A stretch of 64,000 nucleotides of DNA from SKUL01 sp964487545. Lineage in GTDB: Bacteria > Bacteroidota > Bacteroidia > Flavobacteriales_D > SKUL01. Each line of letters opens with the position of its first letter. The stretch's first letter is position 1. The position numbers and the translations under genes were made by a program. This document shows positions 51,334 through 60,090 of the stretch, piece after piece. The notes under the pieces are model-generated. The model was given only the letters and a program-made list of their open reading frames with translations, was not told the DNA's origin and did not search any database. The DNA lies in the NCBI GenBank assembly GCA_964487545.1, contig CAZARI010000004.1:1-64000 (forward strand). The letters are read 5' to 3'.

Positions 51334-51366
51334 AAAAAAAGCCCTCGCAATTTGCAAGGGCTTTGG
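51334..51366 (-). terminator. Rho-independent terminator
   Basis: AAAGCCCT and GCAA pair with TTGC and AGGGCTTT around a bulged C. On the minus strand the hairpin is followed by seven T residues. It lies 27 bases after the stop of the lipoprotein gene at 51393. Confidence 0.8.
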
Positions 51367-51392
51367 ACATAATATCGAGTAGGCTATATCTC

Positions 51393-53096
51393 TTAATTGG
51401 TCTCTGAGCGGTAATCGCGGAATTCGAGATCACCAGCAGCTTTGTTTCTGAGCGAGCCGTCTTTGCTGTATGCTGACTGAAGGCTGCTGCGAACCAATGA
51501 TCCATCAGCAGTTCGTGCGCCGATAATAGCCATCAGATATTGACCTTCTGGCGTATCGAGTTCAGGTGAATTCTCAAGTGTAGTTTTGGCTCCTGTTACA
51601 TCACCGTTTAGCAATTTGGCCAGTGCTAGATTAAAAGTGTTCTCGCCACTCATGTTGCTAATCGCCTCATCGTAGTTTCCATTCTGGATATTAACAACAC
51701 CCATATTGTATGACACTTCTGAGCCTGCCGCCGTGGCGTTTTGGAAGTGCTCCATCGCCTGCTCGCGATCTCCTTTCAATCGGGCAATCACACCCAGATT
51801 ATTGGTTGAATAGGGGTTCTCCTCGATGTTGTTGGCTTTGCGAAACTGAGCCTCTGCATCTTCGAGTTTATTCTGCATCATGTAGATGTAGCCCACATTG
51901 TTGGCTCCACGGTAATCTTCAGCGTGAACTTCCTCTGCTGACTTGTAAAACTGAAGTTGCTGGTTGAGGTCATCGGTAAGCGTAGCAGCATAAAGTAGCT
52001 CTTCGATATTGAGTGTGTCGGGCGCGGTCTGAGCCAACGAAAGAATTTCTTCGTCTGTTTTTCCGGTAATCTCATAAGTCAATGTGATTTGTGAGCGACG
52101 CAGATCTGGAAGAATTTTCTGTGCGATTTCGTTGTAAGTGGCTGCCAAATTGCGGATTTCCTCCTCGCGCTTGGTAACATCATTATACATATTGAGTATG
52201 CGCAGAATCAATTCTTTGTCGGCAATATCACTTTGCTGCATTGCGGTTTTAAACCCTTCCCAGTCTTCTCCTTTACCCTGTAGGTTGTAGAAGTTATCCT
52301 CCACTTTAATTCTATTTCTGTTCAACTCTTGCTCGATCGCTCTTTTTGCTGAAGCAGCACGATCGTCGGCCAGGTTTTCGTTCCATGAAATTTCACCTTC
52401 TGGCGATGCATAAGCTTCAATATGCAAACGGGTCACTTCCATGGCATCATCTCTTGAAATATCTCTGGTCATATTGCGCATTTCACGCATATCTGCGTCA
52501 TTCAGCTCTGAACCCCTAACCACAGATGAGTTTACTAAATAGTTGATTTCTGCGTAAACATCATGTGAAGTAACGCGCTGGAAAGCATCCTCGCCAAGCA
52601 ACACCTTGTCGTCAGACAACATTAGGTATGGTGTGGTAATGACACCGTCTGCAATTTTAACCGGATCGAAATCTCTTGACTTACTTCCCATCCGACCGGT
52701 AAACTTGACAACAACCTCAGAATTGTTTTCCATAGCCGCAGCGTAGGCAACTTTGTCATTGTAAGTGTAGCTTGTACCGTTTTCGTAAGGAATAACAGTT
52801 GCGTTTCCGGCTGCGTTCTCACCTTGATAGGATACTGTTTTAAAATCAGTTTCATTTCCACCATATTGCATGGCCGGTGTCATATCAACCATGGCTTTTT
52901 TGTGAAAGTACTTGCCTGGAAAGCGTCCAGTCACATTCAATTCAACACTATCCCCTTTAACAATAAGGGGTTCGGGGTTTACCTCGTAGGTTATATCATT
53001 GGCATATTTTGCCATTTTTCCTAGGCCGCCACAAGCGCTAAGCGATATGGCGACTACACCGATTAGAAGTAGGTTTGTAATGTGTTGCAATTTCAT
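51393..53096 (-). CDS. Lipoprotein with OmpA-like and TPR regions
   Basis: 567 residues. A lipobox Ser-Leu-Ser-Ala-Cys at 18-22 marks it as a lipoprotein, probably in the outer membrane. Residues 30-200 form a strand-rich region without a known motif. Around 235-275 is an OmpA-like segment: a strand Leu-His-Ile-Glu-Ala-Tyr-Ala-Ser-Pro-Glu-Gly followed by a helix with Leu-Ala-Asp-Asp-Arg-Ala-Ala-Ser-Ala-Lys-Arg, which in OmpA_C domains contacts peptidoglycan. From about 385 to 540 there are tetratricopeptide-type helical pairs, with Asn-Asn-Val-Gly and Asn-Asn-Leu-Gly-Val. A link between envelope and peptidoglycan is a reasonable inference. The start is 84 bases downstream of the next gene and the gene has its own terminator. 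Confidence 0.75.
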   Translation of the reverse strand: MKLQHITNLLLIGVVAISLSACGGLGKMAKYANDITYEVNPEPLIVKGDSVELNVTGRFPGKYFHKKAMVDMTPAMQYGGNETDFKTVSYQGENAAGNATVIPYENGTSYTYNDKVAYAAAMENNSEVVVKFTGRMGSKSRDFDPVKIADGVITTPYLMLSDDKVLLGEDAFQRVTSHDVYAEINYLVNSSVVRGSELNDADMREMRNMTRDISRDDAMEVTRLHIEAYASPEGEISWNENLADDRAASAKRAIEQELNRNRIKVEDNFYNLQGKGEDWEGFKTAMQQSDIADKELILRILNMYNDVTKREEEIRNLAATYNEIAQKILPDLRRSQITLTYEITGKTDEEILSLAQTAPDTLNIEELLYAATLTDDLNQQLQFYKSAEEVHAEDYRGANNVGYIYMMQNKLEDAEAQFRKANNIEENPYSTNNLGVIARLKGDREQAMEHFQNATAAGSEVSYNMGVVNIQNGNYDEAISNMSGENTFNLALAKLLNGDVTGAKTTLENSPELDTPEGQYLMAIIGARTADGSLVRSSLQSAYSKDGSLRNKAAGDLEFRDYRSETN

Positions 53097-53180
53097 TATT
53101 TAGTGTTTTAATATGGGTTCGAATATTCAAGTGCAAGTATAACTATACTTTTTAAAATTTAATTAGCTATAGTGCAAGAA

Positions 53181-53831
53181 TTATTTGTTGGTTTTTGATT
53201 GAGCGATAATCGTGTGTACTCCTGTTTCATAATCCTTGTTTAGGATAGTCAACAAAGTATTAAAATCTTTTGGATTTTTTACAAAATCGATCGAATTTAT
53301 ATCCAAAATTAACACTTTTATGTCCTTTTGGCTGCGAAGATATTGCAGGTATCTTTGCTGCACCCGGTCGAGATACTCTGCTGAAATTTGCTGTTCATAA
53401 CTTCTCCCTCGCTGTCTTATATTTTCGAGTAGCCGCTCAACATCCATATACAAATACACGAGCAGGTCAGGTCGCGGAAGGTTGCTAAACATGATTTCAA
53501 AGAGTCGGTGAAACAAACCGTATTCATCTTCGACCAAGTTATTACCCGCAAAAATGAGCGATTTGGCAATAAAGTAGTCAGCAACGATCTGGTTCTGAAA
53601 CAAACTCGGTGATGACAATTGCGCCCGCAGTTGGTGGTATCGATCGGCTAAAAAATAGAGCTCAACAGAAAAGGCGTGCCGCTCAGGGTTCTCATAAAAC
53701 TTCTCCAAAAACGGATTATCGGCAAATTCCTCCAACAGCAAGCGCGCGTTCCATTGTTCGGCCAGCATTTTGGCAAATGTGGTTTTTCCCGCCCCTATAT
53801 TACCCTCAATGGCTATAAAATTTCGCTTCAT
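53181..53831 (-). CDS. Deoxynucleoside kinase
   Basis: 216 residues from the ATG at 53831, which overlaps the folK stop by four bases; a ten-codon longer frame is less likely. The P-loop is Gly-Asn-Ile-Gly-Ala-Gly-Lys-Thr-Thr at about 10-18. Glu-Glu-Phe-Ala-Asp-Asn-Pro-Phe near 34 and Asp-Arg-Tyr near 63 are typical of the dCK/dGK-like deoxynucleoside kinase family. The lid segment has Arg-Gln-Arg-Gly-Arg near 143. It phosphorylates salvaged deoxynucleosides with ATP; which base it prefers is not evident. Translationally coupled to folK. Confidence 0.87.
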   Translation of the reverse strand: MKRNFIAIEGNIGAGKTTFAKMLAEQWNARLLLEEFADNPFLEKFYENPERHAFSVELYFLADRYHQLRAQLSSPSLFQNQIVADYFIAKSLIFAGNNLVEDEYGLFHRLFEIMFSNLPRPDLLVYLYMDVERLLENIRQRGRSYEQQISAEYLDRVQQRYLQYLRSQKDIKVLILDINSIDFVKNPKDFNTLLTILNKDYETGVHTIIAQSKTNK

Positions 53832-54310
53832 ATTTTTCTGATAACCTCCTGATCCGGACATTCTATTAATAATTCTCCGACCGTTTTACCAAACACCGGA
53901 TGAACCCAGTTGGCCGCTATTTCTGCCGACGGAACAAGAACAAACTTTCGCAGGTGCATCCGCGGATGTGGCACCGTTAGCATTTCACTTTCCACCTGCT
54001 CATTGCCTGCCAGCAGTAGGTCGATATCCACAATGCGAGAATGGTATTTACCTTTATCTCCGCGAGTCCTACCGAGGCTCAACTCTACAGCAAGCAACTG
54101 CTTCATCAGCGGTAATGGGCCAACATCGGTATCAACTACAAGCGCCTTGTTGTAAAACCAATTGTCGGTTTCGAATCCCCACGGAGAAGTTTCATAAACA
54201 GCAGATTCCTGTAGTATAAACACACCAACTTGCACTAATTCTGCACGGGCAGCGTTTAAATTCTTCAGGCGGTCGCCAAGGTTTGACCCAAATGACAGCA
54301 GGTATTTCAC
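53828..54310 (-). CDS. folK: HPPK, 2-amino-4-hydroxy-6-hydroxymethyldihydropteridine pyrophosphokinase
   Basis: 160 residues from a GTG at 54310. HPPK transfers pyrophosphate from ATP to the pterin precursor of folate. Motifs: Gly-Ser-Asn-Leu-Gly-Asp-Arg at 8-14, Tyr-Glu-Thr-Ser-Pro-Trp-Gly near 40, Phe-Tyr-Asn-Lys-Ala near 53 and the active-site stretch Arg-Thr-Arg-Gly with Arg-Ile-Val-Asp-Ile-Asp-Leu (the two metal-binding Asp) near 93, then Pro-His-Pro-Arg-Met near 114. Length is normal. First gene of a two-gene unit with the deoxynucleoside kinase. Confidence 0.93.
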   Translation of the reverse strand: MKYLLSFGSNLGDRLKNLNAARAELVQVGVFILQESAVYETSPWGFETDNWFYNKALVVDTDVGPLPLMKQLLAVELSLGRTRGDKGKYHSRIVDIDLLLAGNEQVESEMLTVPHPRMHLRKFVLVPSAEIAANWVHPVFGKTVGELLIECPDQEVIRKI

Positions 54311-54401
54311 GCGCCAAAATTAAAGATTTATCCTATCTAACCATTCAACAGCATCGCTGCCCTTTGGTGTATTTTCACTTAGTACTTATAGGTTGAAAAA
54401 G

Positions 54402-54409
54402 TAATTTTG
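54402..54409 (+). promoter_or_regulatory. Candidate -7 element TAATTTTG of sppA
   Basis: Perfect TAnnTTTG match, 66 bases before the sppA start. No convincing -33 box. Confidence 0.4.
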
Positions 54410-54475
54410 ACACACTCATAATCGATAAATCGATTACCAACCTTTGATTTAAACAGAAATTTAAAAGCTAACCCC

Positions 54476-56290
54476 ATGAAACAATTCTTGAAATTCATGT
54501 TCGCCTCGATGCTTGGTTTCGTCGTATCGGGCGTTATTCTAATTTTCATCTTTATTGGTGTTGTTGCCGGTCTGATAAGTTCATCATTCGAATCGGCATA
54601 TGACCAAACCAAGGAAGTTGACGACAACTCCGTGCTGCACATTGAGCTGAACGAGGTGGTGACCGACCGCGCCAATGAACACGATTTTAACATCGAATTT
54701 CCGGGTTTTAAAACCGAACGAAAAATCGGTCTGAACAAAACCCTCGAATACATTAGAAAAGCTGGAGATGATGACAAAATTAAAGGCATCTACCTTGATC
54801 TCTCGTGGGTGAATGCCGGTTTAGCATCGCTCGAAGAAATCCGCAATGCACTATTAGACTTCAAAGAAAGCGGAAAGTGGATTATCAGCTTCAGCGAAGG
54901 ATATAACCTATCGAGCTATTACCTCGCTTCAGTGGCCGATGAAATTTACATTTATCCCGAAGGCAACATGGATTTTCGCGGGCTGCAGTCGGAAATTATG
55001 TTTTTACGCGGCACGCTGGAAAAACTGGACATCGAACCGCAAATTATTCGCGGCCCTGACAACAAATACAAAAGTGCGGTGGAACCGCTGATTTACGATA
55101 AAATGAGCGACTCGAACCGCGAGCAAATTCAAGCTCTGATCGATTCAGCTTGGGACCACTACCTCTCATCCATTGCCAATTCACAAGGGATTTCTGTGGC
55201 TGAGCTCGATACCATTGCCGAAAGGATGTTGATCAGAACACCACAAGACGCTGTGAAATATGGTCTGGCAACTAAAACCATGTATAAGGATGAAATACTG
55301 GAGCTGCTGAGAGATCGTTTAGACGAGGATGAAATCGACGACTTGAACATGGTGAGCCTGAAAAGCTATTTCAACTCCCCAAGCCGGAAAAGTTCTGATG
55401 AGATTAAAAAATCATTGACAGGAACGAAACAGAAAATCGCTGTAGTATATGCCATCGGAGAAATTCAAAGTGGTGAAGGCAGCGACAATGTGATTGGATC
55501 AGAAACCATCTCCAAGGCCATACGTGAGGCTCGCACAGACTCTACGGTTAAGGCCATTGTTTTACGCGTGAATTCACCAGGTGGAAGCGCGCTGGCATCG
55601 GACGTGATCTGGCGTGAAATGGCACTTGCCAAGGAAACCAAACCCGTGGTGGTTTCGATGGGCGATGTAGCAGCCTCTGGTGGTTATTATATTGCCTGTG
55701 TGGCGGATAAAATCTTGGCCATGCCCAACACCATCACCGGATCAATTGGTGTGTTCGGCGTTGTTCCAAACATGGAGAATTTCTTCCACAACAAACTGGG
55801 CATCACTTTCGACGGGGTAAAAACCAACTCGTATGCCGATATGATGACTGTATCGCGTCCACTCAAAGAAAACGAGCTGGCCATTATCGAAGAGTCGGTT
55901 GAGAAGATTTACGATGATTTTATTTTAAAAGTGGCCGATGGACGTGGTCTTTCTCCGCTCAAGGTGGAGGAGGTTTCCAAAGGCCGTGTATGGACAGGAA
56001 CCGACGCACTAAACAACGGGTTGGTCGATCAGCTCGGTGGATTGACAGAAGCTATTGAAGAAGCTAAATTGTTGGCAGAGCTCGACGAATATGAAATATT
56101 GAACCTGCCCAAACAGAAAGATCCGTTTGAAGAAATCATAAAGGAGCTTTCCGGTCAGGCACAAACCTGGGCTGCAGGTGTGGTTCTGGGTGATGATGTT
56201 CGCACCCTGAACCGGTTCCGACAGATTCAAAATGTCCAAAAGATGGAAGGAATACAGATGCTGATGCCCTATCAGATCGAGTTCAGATAA
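54476..56290 (+). CDS. sppA: Signal peptide peptidase SppA, 67K type
   Basis: 604 residues, membrane-bound serine protease that degrades cleaved signal peptides. One N-terminal transmembrane helix spans about 10-36. The two tandem S49 domains are both present. The nucleophile Ser is in Gly-Asp-Val-Ala-Ala-Ser-Gly-Gly-Tyr-Tyr near residue 401, in the C-terminal half. The general-base Lys is expected in Lys-Tyr-Lys-Ser-Ala-Val-Glu-Pro near 198, in the N-terminal half, as in E. coli SppA. Val-Asn-Ser-Pro-Gly-Gly-Ser near 364 forms part of the oxyanion region. Monocistronic: its own promoter candidate lies upstream and a terminator follows. Confidence 0.93.
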   Translation: MKQFLKFMFASMLGFVVSGVILIFIFIGVVAGLISSSFESAYDQTKEVDDNSVLHIELNEVVTDRANEHDFNIEFPGFKTERKIGLNKTLEYIRKAGDDDKIKGIYLDLSWVNAGLASLEEIRNALLDFKESGKWIISFSEGYNLSSYYLASVADEIYIYPEGNMDFRGLQSEIMFLRGTLEKLDIEPQIIRGPDNKYKSAVEPLIYDKMSDSNREQIQALIDSAWDHYLSSIANSQGISVAELDTIAERMLIRTPQDAVKYGLATKTMYKDEILELLRDRLDEDEIDDLNMVSLKSYFNSPSRKSSDEIKKSLTGTKQKIAVVYAIGEIQSGEGSDNVIGSETISKAIREARTDSTVKAIVLRVNSPGGSALASDVIWREMALAKETKPVVVSMGDVAASGGYYIACVADKILAMPNTITGSIGVFGVVPNMENFFHNKLGITFDGVKTNSYADMMTVSRPLKENELAIIEESVEKIYDDFILKVADGRGLSPLKVEEVSKGRVWTGTDALNNGLVDQLGGLTEAIEEAKLLAELDEYEILNLPKQKDPFEEIIKELSGQAQTWAAGVVLGDDVRTLNRFRQIQNVQKMEGIQMLMPYQIEFR

Positions 56291-56314
56291 GCGATACAAC
56301 CGCACTCATTTAAC

Positions 56315-56350
56315 ATCCCGCTTCAGTCTTGGAGCGGGATTTTTTTTTTT
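56315..56350 (+). terminator. Rho-independent terminator of sppA
   Basis: ATCCCGCT (56315-56322) pairs with AGCGGGAT (56333-56340), followed by about ten T residues. Confidence 0.9.
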
Positions 56351-56397
56351 GCCTCACCCATCGTGATTGACAATAAGAAGGAATGGTTGGGGCAAAA

Positions 56398-56427
56398 GCA
56401 AAAAACCCCCCGAAAATTGGGAGGTTT
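56398..56427 (-). terminator. Terminator of tRNA-Glu
   Basis: On the minus strand AACCTCCC pairs with GGGGGGTT and is followed by TTTT. It begins directly after the tRNA-Glu 3' end. Confidence 0.75.
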
Positions 56428-56429
56428 TG

Positions 56430-56501
56430 TAGCCCGTAGGGGATTCGAACCCCTGCTACCAGGATGAAAACCTGGCGTCCTAACCCCTAGACGAACGGGC
56501 C
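56430..56501 (-). tRNA. tRNA-Glu (anticodon TTC)
   Basis: 72 bases on the minus strand. The acceptor arm GGCCCGT pairs with ACGGGCT (one G-T pair) and the discriminator is A. The anticodon stem CCAGG/CCTGG closes a loop with TTC. The T arm has GGTTCGAATCC. CCA is not encoded. Confidence 0.95.
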
Positions 56502-56528
56502 AAAAGCTTTGTTTTGTTAAAGCGAGCG

Positions 56529-56559
56529 CAAAGGTAAACGAAATTCATATCTAACCAAA
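56529..56559 (-). promoter_or_regulatory. Promoter of tRNA-Glu (TTTG, 19 bp, TACCTTTG)
   Basis: On the minus strand TTTG at 56559-56556 and TACCTTTG at 56536-56529, spaced 19 bases, match the Bacteroidota consensus. The -7 box ends 27 bases before the tRNA. Confidence 0.7.
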
Positions 56560-56574
56560 ATTATGAAGTGAATT

Positions 56575-57270
56575 TTATTCATCAAAGTCATCCATGTCCG
56601 ATTGAAATCTGTAACCCACTCGCTTACCGGTGCTAAAAAAAGTACTCTGGTTAATCAATTTCATCTCGCGCACGGTGACTTGCTGCACCTCATGATACGG
56701 CGGGCTATACAAATCGAAATCCAGGGTGTATAAAATGGCCACCTCTATCACATCTTGAATGCGTTGAGCGGTGAGTTCATCGTTGATAAAGTCGTTGAAC
56801 TGCAAACTCAATGGCCGCTTTCCCTGAATGAAAAAATGCCGTTCCTTATTAACAAACAGCCGGCCTATCAAATAGCCCACATCGTTGGTGCGGTTGTGAC
56901 GAAACGAATCTGCCAGAAAATTGTAAATGTAAATCGATCCGCAGTAGCCACGATTTTCATCTTCCTTTAGATAAGAAGTGTTCCATGCAGAATGATCTCC
57001 TTCGAACTGACTCACGTTGGTATTCATCACAAACACCAATAAGTCGCCTGCAATGGTGGTTTGGCAGACATAATCTCCGAGCTCCTCATACTTGATCCGC
57101 ACCCGATTGTCCACTGCACACAGGTTTTCATCCAGCACCTGACTGTAATTTTCCAGCCGTTCTTTAATCTGGGCAAAAATGTCTTTTGTCAACACAAATA
57201 CATCCTGCTTCAAACAAGATTTAGTGCTTAGCGTTTCAAGAATTTTCTGATGTGTGCTTGATGGGTTCAT
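56575..57270 (-). CDS. Conserved hypothetical protein, 231 residues
   Basis: Not recognised. I choose the ATG at 57270; a longer frame overlaps the end of proS and has no reason to be translated. The protein has no signal peptide or membrane helix. It mixes helices and strands, with aromatic-rich stretches such as Ile-Tyr-Ile-Tyr-Asn-Phe-Leu-Ala and Arg-His-Phe-Phe-Ile-Gln-Gly-Lys-Arg-Pro-Leu near the middle, and an acidic Asp-Met-Asp-Asp-Phe-Asp-Glu end. The start is 11 bases after the proS stop, so the two genes are probably co-transcribed. I recall similar proteins in Bacteroidota but no function. Confidence 0.65.
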   Translation of the reverse strand: MNPSSTHQKILETLSTKSCLKQDVFVLTKDIFAQIKERLENYSQVLDENLCAVDNRVRIKYEELGDYVCQTTIAGDLLVFVMNTNVSQFEGDHSAWNTSYLKEDENRGYCGSIYIYNFLADSFRHNRTNDVGYLIGRLFVNKERHFFIQGKRPLSLQFNDFINDELTAQRIQDVIEVAILYTLDFDLYSPPYHEVQQVTVREMKLINQSTFFSTGKRVGYRFQSDMDDFDE

Positions 57271-57281
57271 ATCTTCGGTTT

Positions 57282-58757
57282 CTAATAAGCTCTGGCGAAC
57301 AGCACCCGTCCTTCTGAGGGCTTTCCTGAATAGATGCACTGTCCTTTCTCCTCCATGCGTTTGAGTGGAATACACCGAATGGTTGCTTTGGTTTCCTGTT
57401 TAATTTTCTCTTCCGTTTCAGGGGTTCCGTCCCAATGCGCCCAGATAAATCCACCTGTGGTATCAAGGATTTTCCGGAATGTTTCGTAATCGTCTGCTTT
57501 GTGTGTGTTTTCCTGCTGATGCTTCAGTGCTCGAGAGTACAGGTTTTTCTGAATATCATCCAACAGCCCAACGACTCGATCTTCAATAGAATCAAGCGAT
57601 ACCACTTCTTTTTCGCGGGTATCACGACGGGCAACCTCTACCGTTCCGTTCTCCAGATCTCGCGGTCCTATTGCAATCCTCACCGGAACACCTTTCAATT
57701 CGTATTCAGCAAATTTCCACCCTGGCTTTCGTTTGTCATCGTCATCGAGTTTTACTGACAGTCCGCGCTTTTTCAACTCGGTGAGCACCGGTTCAGCTGC
57801 GGCAACGATGGCTTTTAACTGCTCCTCATTTTTGTAGATGGGCACAATTACTACCTGTAAAGGCGCAAGTTTTGGTGGCAAAACCAATCCCTGATCGTCG
57901 GAGTGCGTCATGACTAGTGCTCCCATTAGCCGCGTGGAAACACCCCACGAGGTAGCCCACACAAAGGACGACTCTCCCTGCTGATCGACATACTTCACAT
58001 CGAATGCTTTGGCGAAATTCTGACCCAAGAAATGGGATGTACCGGCTTGCAACGCCTTGCCATCCTGCATCATCGCTTCGATACACAAGGTATCCACCGC
58101 TCCCGCAAAACGCTCACTTTCGGTTTTTCTTCCTTTAATCACAGGCATGGCCATCCATTCTTCTGCAAAATTGGCATAAACCTCAAGCATTTTAGCCGTT
58201 TCTTCTCTTGCTTCTTGCTCAGTAGCGTGGGCCGTGTGACCTTCTTGCCATAAAAACTCAGCGGTTCGCAAAAACAATCGCGTTCTCATTTCCCAGCGCA
58301 TAACATTGGCCCACTGGTTAATAAGTATCGGCAAGTCGCGGTATGACTGAATCCAATTGCGATAGGAGTTCCAGATAATCGTTTCGGAGGTGGGTCGAAT
58401 AATGAGCTCTTCTTCGAGTTTAGAATCAGGATCTACCACCACTCCTTTACCATCTTCGCTGGTCTTTAGTCGGTAGTGCGTAACCACAGCACATTCCTTG
58501 GCGAAACCTTCAACGTGTGAAGCTTCCTTGCTCAAATAAGATTTTGGAATCAGTAGCGGAAAATAGGCGTTTACGTGCCCGGTTTCTTTAAACTTGTCGT
58601 CAAGTGCACGTTGCATTTTTTCCCAAACCGCATAACCGTTTGGCTTGATAATCATGCAACCGCGAACCTCGGAATGCTCTGCCATGTCGGCTCTGATAAC
58701 AATATCATTATACCATTTTGAATAGTCTTCCGATCGTGCTGTTATCTCCTTGCTCAT
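57282..58757 (-). CDS. proS: Prolyl-tRNA synthetase (short, archaeal/eukaryote-like type)
   Basis: 491 residues, class II aminoacyl-tRNA synthetase charging tRNA-Pro. Motif 2 is around Thr-Ser-Glu-Thr-Ile-Ile-Trp and Arg-Trp-Glu-Met-Arg-Thr-Arg near 133-158; motif 3 is Gly-Val-Ser-Thr-Arg-Leu-Met-Gly-Ala near 272. An anticodon-binding domain follows at about 300-400, and a C-terminal domain ends in Arg-Val-Leu-Phe-Ala-Arg-Ala-Tyr. It has no editing (INS) insertion between motifs 2 and 3, which marks the ProS type without the bacterial editing domain, as usual in Bacteroidota. Confidence 0.94.
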   Translation of the reverse strand: MSKEITARSEDYSKWYNDIVIRADMAEHSEVRGCMIIKPNGYAVWEKMQRALDDKFKETGHVNAYFPLLIPKSYLSKEASHVEGFAKECAVVTHYRLKTSEDGKGVVVDPDSKLEEELIIRPTSETIIWNSYRNWIQSYRDLPILINQWANVMRWEMRTRLFLRTAEFLWQEGHTAHATEQEAREETAKMLEVYANFAEEWMAMPVIKGRKTESERFAGAVDTLCIEAMMQDGKALQAGTSHFLGQNFAKAFDVKYVDQQGESSFVWATSWGVSTRLMGALVMTHSDDQGLVLPPKLAPLQVVIVPIYKNEEQLKAIVAAAEPVLTELKKRGLSVKLDDDDKRKPGWKFAEYELKGVPVRIAIGPRDLENGTVEVARRDTREKEVVSLDSIEDRVVGLLDDIQKNLYSRALKHQQENTHKADDYETFRKILDTTGGFIWAHWDGTPETEEKIKQETKATIRCIPLKRMEEKGQCIYSGKPSEGRVLFARAY

Positions 58758-58893
58758 AGTCTTAAATTATGGTATAAATCTTGTATGTTGAATGGCAGTA
58801 ACAATATAATTCACCGCTCATGGTTATCTCCTTATTTCGACGTAATTTTAGTGTGAAATTTGGAGTCCAAAGGTGAACAAAATCGACGAAGTT

Positions 58894-60090
58894 ATGAAGC
58901 AATTTGGAATTTACATAGCAGCCGCCCTTCTAATGACAGCCTGTGCAAATCAAGGAAATTTGGCAAGCTACGATGATGACGGAATCTATGCACGTCCGGG
59001 CAAGAAGCAAGCAACATCCGCCACACCGGCTGACGCCTATTACTTTGTTGATGAGGAGCCACAGGCCGATGGTCAATATTACGGTTCGGAAGACCATGCC
59101 TCGGCCGGCGAAGATGATTACGTGGCAGAAGCCAAGAGTCTACCTTCAGAAAGTGGCCGGGCGTACAGCAGCCAGCGATACAATTCGCCAACTTATTATG
59201 CAGCCTATACATCGCACGTTCCTGTAACGATGCGGCTTGGCTATTCGAGTTTCCACGACCCCTTTGCCTATGGCGGCGGATTTGGTGTTAGCGTAGGATA
59301 CGGATACGGTTTTTACGATCCATGGTGGGGTTATTATGATCCCTGGAATCCTTGGTATCGTCCGCATCCTTGGGGACGGTCATGGTACTCATGGAACACC
59401 TGGCATCCTTATGGTTATTATGGTTATGGAATGGGTTATGGCGCGGGTTATGCCCACGGATATTCAAACGGCTACTACCATGGTGTAAATTCCTATAACA
59501 ACAACTACTGGGGAGAACACAACAGTTCACAGGCATATACCGGCCGTCGTCCGGCTTTTGGAGGTGGCAGTTTTGGCACCACTCCACCGGGAACTACAGG
59601 ACCAAGGGGCAGAAGCACTTTTGAGTCACCCCAGAGAACACCGGCTCAGAGTGGCCGTGACATCAGAGGAATCGACCGCGATCGATCGCGGACTACCACC
59701 CCTGAAAGATCTCCCACCAGAGAAAACCCAGCGATAAACAACCGTCGCCCCGTCAATCCAAACGCTACCCGCCGTCCGGCTGACAGCCGTGACAATCGTC
59801 AGGATATACGTTGGGGCAATGGATCGAGAACACCAGACATGAACCGTGGTGGCAGCACCCAGCCCGGACGTCAGGGAGTAACTCCACCAGCCAGAGGGAA
59901 CGACTCCTATACACGACCATCCGCACCTTCCAGAAATAATTATTCCCAGCCGGCGGCTCCTTCTAGAAATAACACGATGAGCAGACCGAGTACACCGTCG
60001 AGAAACGTAGCACCCAGTAGTCCATCACCAAGTCGTTCTTCGGGCAGTTCAGGCGGATCACGAGGTAACAGCACAGGAGGAAGACGATAA
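58894..60090 (+). CDS. Tyr/Gly-rich lipoprotein with disordered tail
   Basis: 398 residues from the ATG at 58894; a GTG seven codons upstream is possible. The N-terminus is a lipoprotein signal with Met-Thr-Ala-Cys at about 14-17. Residues 70-100 are acidic to neutral. Residues 110-205 are extraordinarily rich in Tyr, Gly, Trp and Pro, with repeated Tyr-Gly-Tyr and Asp-Pro-Trp motifs. From about 220 the chain is low-complexity Arg/Ser/Pro/Thr/Asn and probably disordered. No catalytic motif is seen. It overlaps the FadL-type porin gene by one base (TAATG), so both are one transcript. I suggest a structural or binding role at the outer membrane, without direct evidence. Confidence 0.7.
   Translation: MKQFGIYIAAALLMTACANQGNLASYDDDGIYARPGKKQATSATPADAYYFVDEEPQADGQYYGSEDHASAGEDDYVAEAKSLPSESGRAYSSQRYNSPTYYAAYTSHVPVTMRLGYSSFHDPFAYGGGFGVSVGYGYGFYDPWWGYYDPWNPWYRPHPWGRSWYSWNTWHPYGYYGYGMGYGAGYAHGYSNGYYHGVNSYNNNYWGEHNSSQAYTGRRPAFGGGSFGTTPPGTTGPRGRSTFESPQRTPAQSGRDIRGIDRDRSRTTTPERSPTRENPAINNRRPVNPNATRRPADSRDNRQDIRWGNGSRTPDMNRGGSTQPGRQGVTPPARGNDSYTRPSAPSRNNYSQPAAPSRNNTMSRPSTPSRNVAPSSPSPSRSSGSSGGSRGNSTGGRR

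Noticed and set aside
58894..60090. Naming the Tyr/Gly-rich lipoprotein a prolyl-tRNA synthetase
   Set aside because: Similar proteins seem to have received that name from the neighbouring proS gene; no synthetase motif is present.
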